Shown here piece after piece: positions 16,083 through 25,207 of a stretch of DNA of 64,000 nucleotides. Numbering within the stretch: the first letter of the stretch is position 1; each line of letters begins with the position of its first letter. The stretch is from Bacteroidales bacterium (GTDB lineage Bacteria > Bacteroidota > Bacteroidia > Bacteroidales > FEN-979), in NCBI GenBank assembly GCA_030681475.1, contig JAUXWT010000108.1, positions 105,464 to 169,463 on the forward strand, given 5' to 3'. The notes below the pieces were generated by a model. The model did not search any database, had not been told where the DNA came from, and was given only the letters and a program-made list of their open reading frames with translations. The translations under genes were made by a program, and so were the position numbers.

Positions 16083-17702
16083 ATGCAGAATTTATTACTA
16101 CTGGGAGACGAAGCCATCGCGCAGGCAGCCATGGATGCAGGATTGTCTGGGATATATGCCTACCCTGGCACTCCCTCTACTGAAATCACTGAATATGTAC
16201 AGAATTCAAGGTTTGCTGCCGAAAACAATATTCATTCGACCTGGTCGGCCAATGAAAAAACAGCGATGGAATCGGCGTTGGGGATGTCGTATGCCGGTAA
16301 ACGGACAATGGTTTGTATGAAACATGTGGGTTTGAATGTGGCTGCCGACCCTTTTATCAATTCTGCCATAACAGGCGCAAACGGGGGAATTCTGGTTGTT
16401 TCTGCTGATGATCCTTCAATGCACTCTTCCCAGAATGAGCAGGATTCGCGGTTTTATGGAAAATTTGCCCTTGTGCCGATTCTCGAGCCGCGTGATCAGC
16501 AGGAAGCGTATGACATGGTTCATTATGGATTTGATTTTTCTGAAACACATAAAGTGCCGGTGTTGATGCGAATCACTACCCGGATGGCTCATTCACGTTC
16601 AGGCGTCAAGAGGATTAACAAGGTCAGAAAACAGAATGAGTTGAAACTACCTTCCGATCTGCGTCAGTTCGTACTTCTTCCCAGTATCGCCAGAAAGCGT
16701 TACAAGAATCTTTTAAGGGATCATGCCTTATTCATCGCCGAGTCGGAAATATCACCATTTAATAAGTACATGGATGGTCCGGACAAATCTTTGGGCATAA
16801 TTGTATGCGGGATTTCTTACAATTACCTGCTGGAGAACTACACTGACCGTAAGCTGCCGAATCCGGTGCTGAAAATTGGACAATACCCCATGCCGCGAAC
16901 GCTTGTTGAAAAAATGGCAGACGAGTGTGATGAAATCCTCGTTATTGAAGATGGGTACCCGATTGTGGAAGAGTTGATAAAGGGCTATCTTGGACGTGGA
17001 TTGAAGGTTAAAGGCCGTCTCGACGGAACTCTCCCCCGCGACGGGGAACTGAACCCAAACTTAGTAGCCGTAGCCCTTGGTAAACCAGATACGATCGGTC
17101 TTCCCGTACCTGACCTGGTGGTAAGCCGGCCACCCTCCTTGTGCAGTGGTTGTCCCCACATCGACTCTTATTATGCATTAAGTGAAACGCTCAGCGCGTT
17201 ATCCAACGGCCGTGTATTTTCCGACATTGGCTGTTATACACTGGGCGCATTAAAACCTTACGAAGCAATTAACTCCTGTGTCGACATGGGCGCCAGCATT
17301 ACGATGGCTAAAGGGGCGGCAGATGCCGGATTGATCCCCGCGGTTGCCGTGATCGGTGATTCTACTTTCACCCATTCCGGCATGACCGGGTTATTGGATG
17401 CCGTCAATGACAAATCGCCAATCACCATCATGATCCTCGACAATGGAACAACTGCCATGACCGGCGGACAGAAATCCCCTGGATTTGGGAAGATTGAAGA
17501 TATCTGCAAGGGCCTCGGCGTTGAGGAGGCGCATATCAGGGTTCTTAAACCGCTGAAAAAGTATCATGAAGAAAATGTCGCCATAATGAAAGAAGAACTG
17601 GACTATCAAGGAGTTTCAGTGCTCATTCCCCGCCGTGAGTGTATTGTTGCCATTGACAAACGCATGCGCGAAAAATTCAAGAACAAGAAAGCCGCACACT
17701 GA
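16083..17702 (+). CDS. iorA: Indolepyruvate ferredoxin oxidoreductase, alpha subunit
   Basis: 539 residues. With IorB it oxidatively decarboxylates aryl-pyruvates to aryl-acetyl-CoA using CoA, thiamine diphosphate and ferredoxin. The N-terminal pyruvate-oxidoreductase domain has AYPGTPSTEITEY; the thiamine-diphosphate domain has SRPPSLCSGCPHIDSYYAL, SDIGCYTLG, GDSTFTHSGMTGLLDA and LDNGTTAMTGGQ. Archaeal IorA is over 600 residues and ends in a two-[4Fe-4S] ferredoxin-like domain. Here the protein stops after CIVAIDKRMREKFKNKK and no cysteine cluster follows. The stop codon overlaps the iorB start. Confidence 0.94.
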   Translation: MQNLLLLGDEAIAQAAMDAGLSGIYAYPGTPSTEITEYVQNSRFAAENNIHSTWSANEKTAMESALGMSYAGKRTMVCMKHVGLNVAADPFINSAITGANGGILVVSADDPSMHSSQNEQDSRFYGKFALVPILEPRDQQEAYDMVHYGFDFSETHKVPVLMRITTRMAHSRSGVKRINKVRKQNELKLPSDLRQFVLLPSIARKRYKNLLRDHALFIAESEISPFNKYMDGPDKSLGIIVCGISYNYLLENYTDRKLPNPVLKIGQYPMPRTLVEKMADECDEILVIEDGYPIVEELIKGYLGRGLKVKGRLDGTLPRDGELNPNLVAVALGKPDTIGLPVPDLVVSRPPSLCSGCPHIDSYYALSETLSALSNGRVFSDIGCYTLGALKPYEAINSCVDMGASITMAKGAADAGLIPAVAVIGDSTFTHSGMTGLLDAVNDKSPITIMILDNGTTAMTGGQKSPGFGKIEDICKGLGVEEAHIRVLKPLKKYHEENVAIMKEELDYQGVSVLIPRRECIVAIDKRMREKFKNKKAAH

Positions 17703-18283
17703 TGAAGAAAGATATTATATTAGCAGGTGTCGGAGGCCAGGGAATTATTTCCATTGCCTCTATCATAGGCTTTGCCGCACTGGAACAAGGAATGTTTCTC
17801 AAACAATCTGAAGTTCATGGCATGAGCCAACGGGGAGGCGACGTGATGTCGAATCTCCGGATCTCAAAAAATGAAATTGCATCAGATTTGATTCCTTTTG
17901 GTAAGGCTGATATGATCATCTCCGTTGAACCGCTCGAATCGCTTAGATACCTTCCGTATCTCTCAAGCGAAGGCTGGGTCATTACCAACATACGCCCGTT
18001 TAACAATATCCCCGACTATCCCGATATAGATAAAATTATGGATGAAATAAGTAAGGTGCCTCATCATATAGCCCTCGATGCTGAAGCAATTGCTAAAGAA
18101 GCAGGTTCTGTAAAAGCGGCCAATACTGTGATTTTAGGAGCAGCTGCACCATTTCTCGATATGGCATATGGTAAACTCGAAGAAGCTGTAAAGTTTATTT
18201 TTCGAAAAAAAGGCGAAAAAATTATTGAACTTAACCTTAGGGCATTAAAGGCAGGGTATGATTTTACAAATCAGCATTTGTAA
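17702..18283 (+). CDS. iorB: Indolepyruvate ferredoxin oxidoreductase, beta subunit
   Basis: 193 residues of the pyruvate-ferredoxin oxidoreductase gamma-domain family: DIILAGVGGQGIISIASIIG at the start, then SEVHGMSQRGGDVMSNLRIS and an EPLESLRYLPYL segment. It forms the IorAB heterodimer. Start and stop overlap by one base with iorA, so the subunits are coupled. Confidence 0.94.
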   Translation: MKKDIILAGVGGQGIISIASIIGFAALEQGMFLKQSEVHGMSQRGGDVMSNLRISKNEIASDLIPFGKADMIISVEPLESLRYLPYLSSEGWVITNIRPFNNIPDYPDIDKIMDEISKVPHHIALDAEAIAKEAGSVKAANTVILGAAAPFLDMAYGKLEEAVKFIFRKKGEKIIELNLRALKAGYDFTNQHL

Positions 18284-18294
18284 CTATTTCTTTG

Positions 18295-18302
18295 TACCTT
18301 TG
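18295..18302 (+). promoter_or_regulatory. Promoter -7 element of the sphingolipid operon
   Basis: TACCTTTG matches TAnnTTTG, followed by GC, and lies 29 bases before the ATG at 18332. A TTTG at 18277-18280 may be the upstream element, at 14-base spacing. Confidence 0.6.
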
Positions 18303-18331
18303 CACGCTTTTATTTCACAGAACCATAGACA

Positions 18332-19522
18332 ATGAGGATTTTACAGCGAAAACTAGCCCACTATACCGAACCACAGAAAGTTGAAAAGTTGGGAATTTAT
18401 CCTTTCTTCCGAATGATTGAATCTGACCAGGATACAGTTGTGATCATGAAAGGCAAAGAAGTGCTGATGTTTGGTTCGAACAGCTATCTGGGTTTGACCA
18501 ACCATCCAAAGATTAAAGAGGCTGCAATAAAGGCAACTGAAAAGTATGGTACAGGCTGCGCTGGCTCCCGCTTTCTGAACGGCACACTCGACATTCACAT
18601 CGAACTGGAAAATAAACTGGCTGAATTTGTCGGAAAACAATCAGCGCTTGTATATAGTACTGGTTTTCAGGTGAATTTAGGAGTCATCCCCACGGTAACC
18701 GGTCGTAATGACTATATTCTGATTGATGAACTGGATCACGCCTCCATCATTGAGGCAACACGGTTGTCTTTTGCCAAAGTACTGAAATTTCGGCACAACG
18801 ACATGCATTCCCTGGAAACTGTCCTTAAAAAGTGTGAGCCGGGTCGTATTAAACTGATCGTGGTCGATGGTGTTTTTAGTATGGATGGCGACATTGCCGA
18901 CCTTCCTGAGATCGTCAGGTTAGCTGAAAAATACGAAGCGACCATTATGGTCGATGATGCGCATGCCATTGGTGTTCTCGGTGAGCATGGCGCCGGTACT
19001 GCAAATCATTTCGGCCTGACGGATAAAGTTGATATGATCATGGGAACTTTTTCAAAATCACTTGCCGCATTGGGCGGATTTATCGCCAGTGATTTTGAAA
19101 CGATCAACTATATCAAACACCATTCCCGTACCTTGATCTTTAGCGCATCAGCTACACCAGCCTCAGCAGCGGCTGTGATTGCGGCGCTTGAAATCATGAA
19201 GGATGAACCCGAAAGAATCCAAAATCTTTGGGATGTAACACACTATGCGATCGACAATTTCAGGAGACTGGGTTTTGACATAGGCCATACGGTAACACCA
19301 ATCATTCCCTTGTATATCCGCGATAATCTTAAAACCCTTACCATTACAAGAATGTTACTTGACGAGGGTGTTTTTGTCAATCCGGTTGTGGCGCCTGCAG
19401 TTAGCAAGGACAATACATTGATCCGCTTTTCCCTGATGGCAACCCATACGAAAGCTCAAGTTGATGTTGCGCTGGAAAAATTTGAGAAACTGGGGAGGAA
19501 GCTCCATATTATCTCAAAATGA
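18332..19522 (+). CDS. spt: Serine palmitoyltransferase
   Basis: A 396-residue PLP enzyme of the alpha-oxoamine synthase family that condenses serine with an acyl-CoA to 3-ketosphinganine, the first step of sphingolipid synthesis. Visible features are [29 protein letters not shown], the ring-stacking H136 (LDHASI), VDDAHAIG (D208, H211) and the PLP lysine K242 in [14 protein letters not shown]. The wording ([20 protein letters not shown]) is close to Bacteroides Spt. The family also contains KBL and BioF, but the downstream ceramide-type genes decide for Spt. It overlaps the next gene by four bases. Confidence 0.9.
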   Translation: MRILQRKLAHYTEPQKVEKLGIYPFFRMIESDQDTVVIMKGKEVLMFGSNSYLGLTNHPKIKEAAIKATEKYGTGCAGSRFLNGTLDIHIELENKLAEFVGKQSALVYSTGFQVNLGVIPTVTGRNDYILIDELDHASIIEATRLSFAKVLKFRHNDMHSLETVLKKCEPGRIKLIVVDGVFSMDGDIADLPEIVRLAEKYEATIMVDDAHAIGVLGEHGAGTANHFGLTDKVDMIMGTFSKSLAALGGFIASDFETINYIKHHSRTLIFSASATPASAAAVIAALEIMKDEPERIQNLWDVTHYAIDNFRRLGFDIGHTVTPIIPLYIRDNLKTLTITRMLLDEGVFVNPVVAPAVSKDNTLIRFSLMATHTKAQVDVALEKFEKLGRKLHIISK

Positions 19523-20661
19523 ACCTGATGACAAAAACCTACCCAGTTGAACTAAAAAGAGTAGTCACAAGAAGGGAGCTTAAACGTTTCATTGGTTTTC
19601 AAAATCAACTTTACAAAGGAAACAGATTCTGGTGTCCTCCCATGCGGATGGATGAGATGAATACACTAAGCAGGGATAATAACCCTGCTTTTGATTTTTG
19701 TGAGGCTGAGTATTGGATCGCCTGTCAGGGAAAGAGAATAGTAGGTCGCATCGCCGGTATCATCAACCATAACGCCAATGAAAAGTGGAATGAAAAACTA
19801 GTCCGGTTTGGCTGGATCGATTTCATTGATGAGATAGAAGTTTCACAATCGTTGATTGATACCGTGGCGGAGTGGGGCCGGTCAAAAGGGATGAACGGCA
19901 TACATGGTCCGTTGGGATTTTCAGATATGGATAATGAAGGGATGCTTATCAAGGGCTTCGATGAACTGGCTACCCTGGCATCCATTTATAACTATCCCTA
20001 TTACGTGTCGCATATGGAGAAACTGGGCTTCGGAAAGGCTGCTGACTGGGTACAGTATGAATTCGAAATTCCTCCCGCCATTCCGGAAAAGGTTGATCGG
20101 TTGTCGCTACTCGTGCAGGAGAAATATAAACTCCGGTTGCTTAAAGCCAAAAAAGCAAAAGAGCTGCTCCCGTATGCTCCCAAAATGTTTCAAACGCTTA
20201 ACGAAGCATTTAGTGATCTGTACGGTTATACTGCATTGACTCAGAAACAGATGGATATGTATGTAAAAGCATATTTTGGCTTTGTCCGTCCTGAATTCAT
20301 CTCCTTTGTGATCGATGAACACGACGATGTAGTCGGATTTGGAATTTCATTGCCCTCCCTGACCAGGGCGCTGCAAAAATGCAACGGAAAATTGTTTCCA
20401 TTCGGTTTCATACATCTCCTGTGGGCCATGAAAAGAGGCGATACGATTGATATGTATTTGAACGGAGTTCGACCCGATTATCATTCTAAGGGTGTTAATG
20501 CGCTGTATTATAATGAAATGCACAGGGCCTATATCAAGCATGGCATTAAAAAGGCTGTTACCAATCCGCAACTGGAAGACAATGCCAAAGCGCTTACCAT
20601 CTGGAAAAACTTCAATGGAAGGCAGCACCTTACGCGAAGGTGTTGGATAAAACACTTTTAA
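19519..20661 (+). CDS. GNAT-fold acyltransferase-like protein, candidate bacterial ceramide synthase (copy A)
   Basis: 380 residues. The N-terminus has the motif [18 protein letters not shown] (about residues 25-42), then [19 protein letters not shown]; near the middle come [17 protein letters not shown] and [13 protein letters not shown]; the C-terminus has [17 protein letters not shown]. This matches the GNAT-like proteins next to spt in Bacteroidota, and by family knowledge the Caulobacter bCerS, which N-acylates 3-ketosphinganine. The start overlaps the spt stop (ATGA). About half its residues match the copy at 21671. Activity is inferred from context. Confidence 0.7.
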   Translation: MNLMTKTYPVELKRVVTRRELKRFIGFQNQLYKGNRFWCPPMRMDEMNTLSRDNNPAFDFCEAEYWIACQGKRIVGRIAGIINHNANEKWNEKLVRFGWIDFIDEIEVSQSLIDTVAEWGRSKGMNGIHGPLGFSDMDNEGMLIKGFDELATLASIYNYPYYVSHMEKLGFGKAADWVQYEFEIPPAIPEKVDRLSLLVQEKYKLRLLKAKKAKELLPYAPKMFQTLNEAFSDLYGYTALTQKQMDMYVKAYFGFVRPEFISFVIDEHDDVVGFGISLPSLTRALQKCNGKLFPFGFIHLLWAMKRGDTIDMYLNGVRPDYHSKGVNALYYNEMHRAYIKHGIKKAVTNPQLEDNAKALTIWKNFNGRQHLTRRCWIKHF

Positions 20662-20664
20662 ATC

Positions 20665-21669
20665 ATGAAAAATATTTTAATCACTGGCGCCAGTGGGTTT
20701 ATTGGTAGTTTTTTAGTGGAGGAGGGCTTGAAGCAGGGGTTTGAAGTTTATGCTGGCATCAGGAGATCAAGCTCGCGTGAATACCTCCCTGATCCCCGGA
20801 TCCAATTTATTGAATTTGACTTTTCAAGCCATGAAAATGTGCTTAAAACACTCAATGAGTGTAAGATACAACAAATCAGGTTTCAATATATTGTCCACAA
20901 TGCCGGGGTGACAAAAGCACAGAAGAAGGAGGATTATTATAATGTCAATTGCAGGAATACCAAAAATTTCATTGAAGCGCTCATCGAAGCGGAGTTGGTG
21001 CCTGAAAAGTTTATTTTCATAAGCAGCCTGGCTGCCTACGGACCGGGCAATCCTGTGACGGGCGAGCCTGTCCGGCTGTCGGATGAACCAAAACCCATCG
21101 AATTGTATGGAAAAAGCAAACTTGAAGCCGAACGTTACATCACTTCACTGACCGGTTTCCCGTGGTTGATTTTCAGGCCTACCGGTGTTTACGGACCAAA
21201 AGAAAAGGATTATTTCGTGTTTTTCCAAACCATTAACCGGGGCATGGAGCCGTACATCGGGTTCAGGAAGCAGGTACTTACCTTCATCTATGTGCGTGAC
21301 CTTGTCCGCCTGATCTTTCTAGCTTTGGATTCACCGCATAGGAATAAAGCCTGGTTTGTGTCGGATGGCAGACAATATACCTCGGCTGAATTTGCTGAAA
21401 TTACAAAAAAAGCGCTTGGAAAGAAGACAATCCGGTTTACTGTTCCCCTTTTTATGGTTAAAACCATTGCAGTAATTGGAGAACGTGTCGTCGGATTATG
21501 GGGAGGCATTCCAACCTTGAACACTGATAAATACAATGTTCTGAGCAGTACCAACTGGCGGTGTGAAGTTGATCCCCTTGAAAAGGATTTTGGTTTTCAG
21601 GCGGAATATGACCTTGAAAAGGGTGTAACTGAGACACTTGCATGGTATAAACAGAATAAGTGGATTTGA
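20665..21669 (+). CDS. NAD(P)-dependent epimerase/reductase, candidate ceramide reductase (CerR-like)
   Basis: 334 residues of the extended short-chain dehydrogenase family. The cofactor motif ITGASGFIGSFLVEEG is at the N-terminus and the catalytic tyrosine and lysine are in ELYGKSKLEAE, with an upstream serine in FISSLAAYG. In the Caulobacter pathway CerR reduces the keto group of 3-ketoceramide; the position between two acyltransferase-like genes downstream of spt supports the same job here. A general sugar epimerase is the alternative. It starts three bases after copy A ends. Confidence 0.75.
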   Translation: MKNILITGASGFIGSFLVEEGLKQGFEVYAGIRRSSSREYLPDPRIQFIEFDFSSHENVLKTLNECKIQQIRFQYIVHNAGVTKAQKKEDYYNVNCRNTKNFIEALIEAELVPEKFIFISSLAAYGPGNPVTGEPVRLSDEPKPIELYGKSKLEAERYITSLTGFPWLIFRPTGVYGPKEKDYFVFFQTINRGMEPYIGFRKQVLTFIYVRDLVRLIFLALDSPHRNKAWFVSDGRQYTSAEFAEITKKALGKKTIRFTVPLFMVKTIAVIGERVVGLWGGIPTLNTDKYNVLSSTNWRCEVDPLEKDFGFQAEYDLEKGVTETLAWYKQNKWI

Positions 21670-21670
21670 T

Positions 21671-22789
21671 ATGAGTGAAATATTGGTCAAAAAGGTTTCG
21701 ACAAATAAGGAACTGAATGCTTTTATTAACTTCCCTTTTCAATTATATAAAGGGAACGCTTTTTGGGTTCCTCCATTGAAATTTGACGAAAGGAATACCC
21801 TTCGTAAAGACAAAAATCCGGCTTTTGAATATTGTGAAGCGGAATATTGGCTGGCCTACCGTGATAAGCGCGTCGTTGGCAGGATTGCCGGGATTATCAA
21901 TCATAAGGAACATGAACGCTGGAATACAAAATTGGTAAGGTTTGGCTGGATTGACTTTGTTGATGATCCGGAGGTTTCCCGAAATCTGATTGAGACGGCG
22001 AGTGTTTGGGGCAGGGACAAAGGTATGACAGGTCTTCACGGACCATTGGGATTTACCGACATGGATCCGGAAGGCATGCTGTTTGAAGGATTTGACCAGA
22101 TTTCCAGTCTTTCGGCCATCTATAATTTTCCTTACTACAATGATCACATGGAACTGCTTGGTTTCCGGAAGGCTACCGACTGGGTTCAGTTTGAAATCAA
22201 TATTCCAGCTGAAATTCCGGAAAAAGTTGAACGCATGAGCAGGATCGTTATGCAAAAATATAATCTTCGCCTTTTAAAACCTCAAAAGGCAAAAGAGATC
22301 ATCCCTTATGCAGCGAAAATGTTCACCATGTATAATGAGGCTTTTCACGACATATATGGTTTTTCAGCGCTGACAGAGAAACAGATGGATTATTATACCA
22401 AACAATATTTTGGATTTATCAGACCCGAATTTGTATCGATGATTATAGATTCAAAGGATGATGTAGTAGGATTTGGCATTACCATGCCCAGCCTGTCCCT
22501 GGCGCTTCAAAAAGCAGATGGTTCGTTATTTCCGTTCGGATTCCTTCACCTCTGGCGTGCGATGAGGAAAAATGACACGATCCATATGTACCTTATCGGG
22601 GTGCGCCCCGATTACCAAGGAAAAGGAGTATTGGCTCTTATTTATCATGAATTAAACGTGACATGCATAAAAACCGGATTCAAACTTGCAAGAACTCATC
22701 CGCAACTGGAGGAAAACTTCAAGGCAATATCAATCTGGAAAAACTATGACAGCAGAATAAACATCAGGCGACGCTGCTGGATCAGATAG
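21671..22789 (+). CDS. GNAT-fold acyltransferase-like protein, candidate ceramide synthase (copy B)
   Basis: 372 residues, a clear paralogue of copy A: shared blocks include [63 protein letters not shown] and a closing IRRRCWIR. The frame is open further upstream, but ATG at 21671, one base after the previous stop, avoids overlap with the reductase gene. Having two paralogues around one reductase suggests two acylation steps or two acyl-chain specificities; this is inference. Confidence 0.7.
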   Translation: MSEILVKKVSTNKELNAFINFPFQLYKGNAFWVPPLKFDERNTLRKDKNPAFEYCEAEYWLAYRDKRVVGRIAGIINHKEHERWNTKLVRFGWIDFVDDPEVSRNLIETASVWGRDKGMTGLHGPLGFTDMDPEGMLFEGFDQISSLSAIYNFPYYNDHMELLGFRKATDWVQFEINIPAEIPEKVERMSRIVMQKYNLRLLKPQKAKEIIPYAAKMFTMYNEAFHDIYGFSALTEKQMDYYTKQYFGFIRPEFVSMIIDSKDDVVGFGITMPSLSLALQKADGSLFPFGFLHLWRAMRKNDTIHMYLIGVRPDYQGKGVLALIYHELNVTCIKTGFKLARTHPQLEENFKAISIWKNYDSRINIRRRCWIR

Positions 22790-22799
22790 CCCAGGATTA

Positions 22800-23630
22800 T
22801 TATAATTTCAGTTTTATCCCGATATTCAGTTCCACATTACTGAAGTTGACCGACATTTTCGCATATTTATCAGGACTACCTTCAGGAATATTTTCATTCG
22901 CATCGAATTTCTTTACATACTCCCACTCTTTGTCTCTGGTTGTGGCATTTGGTAACTGATCTACTCCGTCAATCGTCCAGGTCTTGTATTTACCTTTCGA
23001 AGGGGAATAGGTGATCCCGTTAAAGACAAGTTCGGCAAAAAAAACCAGCTTCTCGCCCAGATCGAAAGAAGCGCCGCCTGCAGCAGTAAATCCGGCCGCA
23101 ATCCCACCATAATCTTTTGATTTATAGTCTTCTCTTTCTGTGGCCTGCAAGGATTCGCCACCGTTTGTTGTAGTTCTCTCATATTTTGTAATAATCGATG
23201 GAAGGATGCCAATGATCATACCCAACCTTGCATACGGATTTATCTTTTCGAGGTTGGGTGTAATAATAATAGCTGGAACGATTTGCAACATCATTCCGGA
23301 TGTTTTCCAATCCTCGGTCTCTGTCATGTTTGTGGTTGTACGGGATCGATGGATTTTTCTTGCGAGCCCGATGAATTCATTTACACCGAGTTCAATTCCG
23401 AAATTATCCGACAGCATGTACCCGAAAGCAAGATTGGCATTCACACCACCGCCCAGTCCCATTGATTTAACCTCAACATTATAGGAATTAGTAGTGGAAT
23501 TTACATCGGCCCATTCAAATTGTTTAAGTCCGATACCACCGCCGAGCCCAAACCGGATATAAGTACTTTGTGCATGCAATGTACCAGCCATCATCCCGAT
23601 GGTCAGTATCAAAACGAAGATATTTTTCAT
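22800..23630 (-). CDS. Outer-membrane beta-barrel protein (OmpW/PorT-like size)
   Basis: 276 residues. A signal peptide ends at AGTLHAQ, followed by YIRFGLGGGIGLKQF and repeated amphipathic strands (GGGVNANLAFGYMLSDNFGIELG), with a final strand ending NIGIKLKL. This is a small 8- to 12-strand barrel of unknown function. It faces the sphingolipid operon tail to tail (11-base gap), and a strong terminator separates it from susD. Confidence 0.75.
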   Translation of the reverse strand: MKNIFVLILTIGMMAGTLHAQSTYIRFGLGGGIGLKQFEWADVNSTTNSYNVEVKSMGLGGGVNANLAFGYMLSDNFGIELGVNEFIGLARKIHRSRTTTNMTETEDWKTSGMMLQIVPAIIITPNLEKINPYARLGMIIGILPSIITKYERTTTNGGESLQATEREDYKSKDYGGIAAGFTAAGGASFDLGEKLVFFAELVFNGITYSPSKGKYKTWTIDGVDQLPNATTRDKEWEYVKKFDANENIPEGSPDKYAKMSVNFSNVELNIGIKLKL

Positions 23631-23720
23631 AGTTGTTATTTTAGTTATGATCGGGTAAAGTTACAATTCTATCCAATAAAATGCAAAAGAAACAAATGTT
23701 TTTTTTATTCAATGCATAAA

Positions 23721-23752
23721 AAAAGAAGGCTGCCTGAAGGCAGCCTTCTTTT
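23721..23752 (-). terminator. Strong bidirectional rho-independent terminator after susD
   Basis: AAAAGAAGGCTGCC (23721-23734), a TGAA tetraloop and GGCAGCCTTCTTTT make a perfect 14-base stem. On the minus strand a run of Ts follows (CTTTTTTTATGC). It ends the susCD transcript 18 bases after the susD stop and isolates the barrel gene. Confidence 0.92.
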
Positions 23753-23769
23753 AAATGTGGGATTAAAAG

Positions 23770-25197
23770 TTAATTTTTATCCCAGAAAAGCTTGGTTGTA
23801 ACCGCATCTCCGCCAATGGCAGAAGCAGCGGCAGCGCGATTTGCGCCATTTAACGTCTGCTCGGTCGTAGGATAAGTTAAACGTAAGGGAAGTTCAGAAT
23901 CGGCATCAGGTGGTGCAATAAGCATAGGATAATCTAACATCCGGAAAGCAGTCCATGCAGTAAATCCACTGTTATAGAGTGCAAGCCATTTTTGTTCGCC
24001 TATCTTTTGCTTCCAGGTTCCGGCTGCCGTAGCATAGGCCACACTTGGCTGGGCGAGGTAAGTCGTAGCATCAGCCGCAGTTCCACCCCAATACTCGATT
24101 GAGGCACTGATTGCTTTGTTATAATGCTCCGCAGCCGTACCACCTACATTGAACTGTCTTTCAGCGCCTTCTGCCAGCAAGAACTCAACTTCGGCCAGGT
24201 CAAAGAACATGCCTTCGAACGTCGCTTCTGTAAGGGTTGGGTTAACATGTGAGAATTGAGTATAATCGTTGGAAGCGCCATAGATTCCTCCGATGAATCC
24301 TTCACCGACCGGAGTAAAATACAATGGTCTCCTGGGGTCATTCCGCTCGTTCATCATGTCAACCAGTGTATTGGCAGCAACAAAATCGTTTCTGCCGCTC
24401 AGAACCAGGTTTTCGTTGACCGGATTGTTGTTGGGCTGGGAACTCATGTAGGTGACGGCTGCATTTTCTGAATTGCTTGCAATCACATTAGCTGCTGCAG
24501 CTTCAACGGTGGTTTTGGCCAGCGCATTATCCACATCGGCAAGGACCATACCCATTCTTAATTTCAGGGAGTTGGCATATTTGAACCATAAACCGGTGTT
24601 ACCATAATACATGTTGTCATAACTTCCAAAGCTACCCTCGCTTGTATTCATCTTGGCAATTGCAGCATTGAGCCGGGCCACCAGATCCTTGTAGATCGTA
24701 AGGCCGTCATCATATTTTGGAAGCAGAACAGCCTGGTCCAAAGCTTGGGTATATGGCACATCTCCGAAAGTTTCAACCAGAACACTGTAGGCATATACCG
24801 TCATGACTTCAACGATGGCAAGTTTATTTTCCAGTACTGCAGGGTCATCACCGGGAAGATTACCGGTTGCCTTCAGTACCTTTGCAGATTCCTTGAAATT
24901 CATCAGAACATCCCTGTAAAAGGTGTTCCAGAAGTTGCCGGGAATCGGTCTGGTCGTAATATCATAGTTGGCTTCATCTATATAAGTAGTTTCTGTCCAT
25001 TGCTGAACAAACATACGGAAGATATTACTGTTCACATTTGGCGTCACCATTTGGTCAGAAAGACTCAGCTGGGCTCCGGTAAACAGGGATTCGCCCGGTA
25101 CAGTGGTCGGGTCTTTGATGTTAACATTCAACTCTTCAATTTTCGCACAAGACGAAAACAGCAGGAGGGTCAGGAAAATTGCAAATATATTTTTCAT
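23770..25197 (-). CDS. susD: SusD/RagB-family surface nutrient-binding lipoprotein
   Basis: 475 residues. A signal peptide ends in the lipobox LLFSSC (about residue 17), then AKIEELNVNIKDPTTVP. The body has the helical SusD-like plan with FRMFVQQWTETTYIDEANYD, LVETFGDVPYTQALD and a C-terminal LRLTYPTTEQTLN. The type is the peptide-uptake-like SusD group (SusD-like 2), so the substrate may be peptide rather than glycan; that is tentative. It follows susC by ten bases and forms the lid of the SusCD transporter. Confidence 0.93.
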   Translation of the reverse strand: MKNIFAIFLTLLLFSSCAKIEELNVNIKDPTTVPGESLFTGAQLSLSDQMVTPNVNSNIFRMFVQQWTETTYIDEANYDITTRPIPGNFWNTFYRDVLMNFKESAKVLKATGNLPGDDPAVLENKLAIVEVMTVYAYSVLVETFGDVPYTQALDQAVLLPKYDDGLTIYKDLVARLNAAIAKMNTSEGSFGSYDNMYYGNTGLWFKYANSLKLRMGMVLADVDNALAKTTVEAAAANVIASNSENAAVTYMSSQPNNNPVNENLVLSGRNDFVAANTLVDMMNERNDPRRPLYFTPVGEGFIGGIYGASNDYTQFSHVNPTLTEATFEGMFFDLAEVEFLLAEGAERQFNVGGTAAEHYNKAISASIEYWGGTAADATTYLAQPSVAYATAAGTWKQKIGEQKWLALYNSGFTAWTAFRMLDYPMLIAPPDADSELPLRLTYPTTEQTLNGANRAAAASAIGGDAVTTKLFWDKN

Positions 25198-25207
25198 ATC
25201 TTTTTAT

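Noticed and set aside
18332..19522. Glycine C-acetyltransferase (Kbl) or BioF as the product
   Set aside because: The enzyme family is shared, but no threonine dehydrogenase or biotin genes are near, while ceramide-type genes follow in the same operon.
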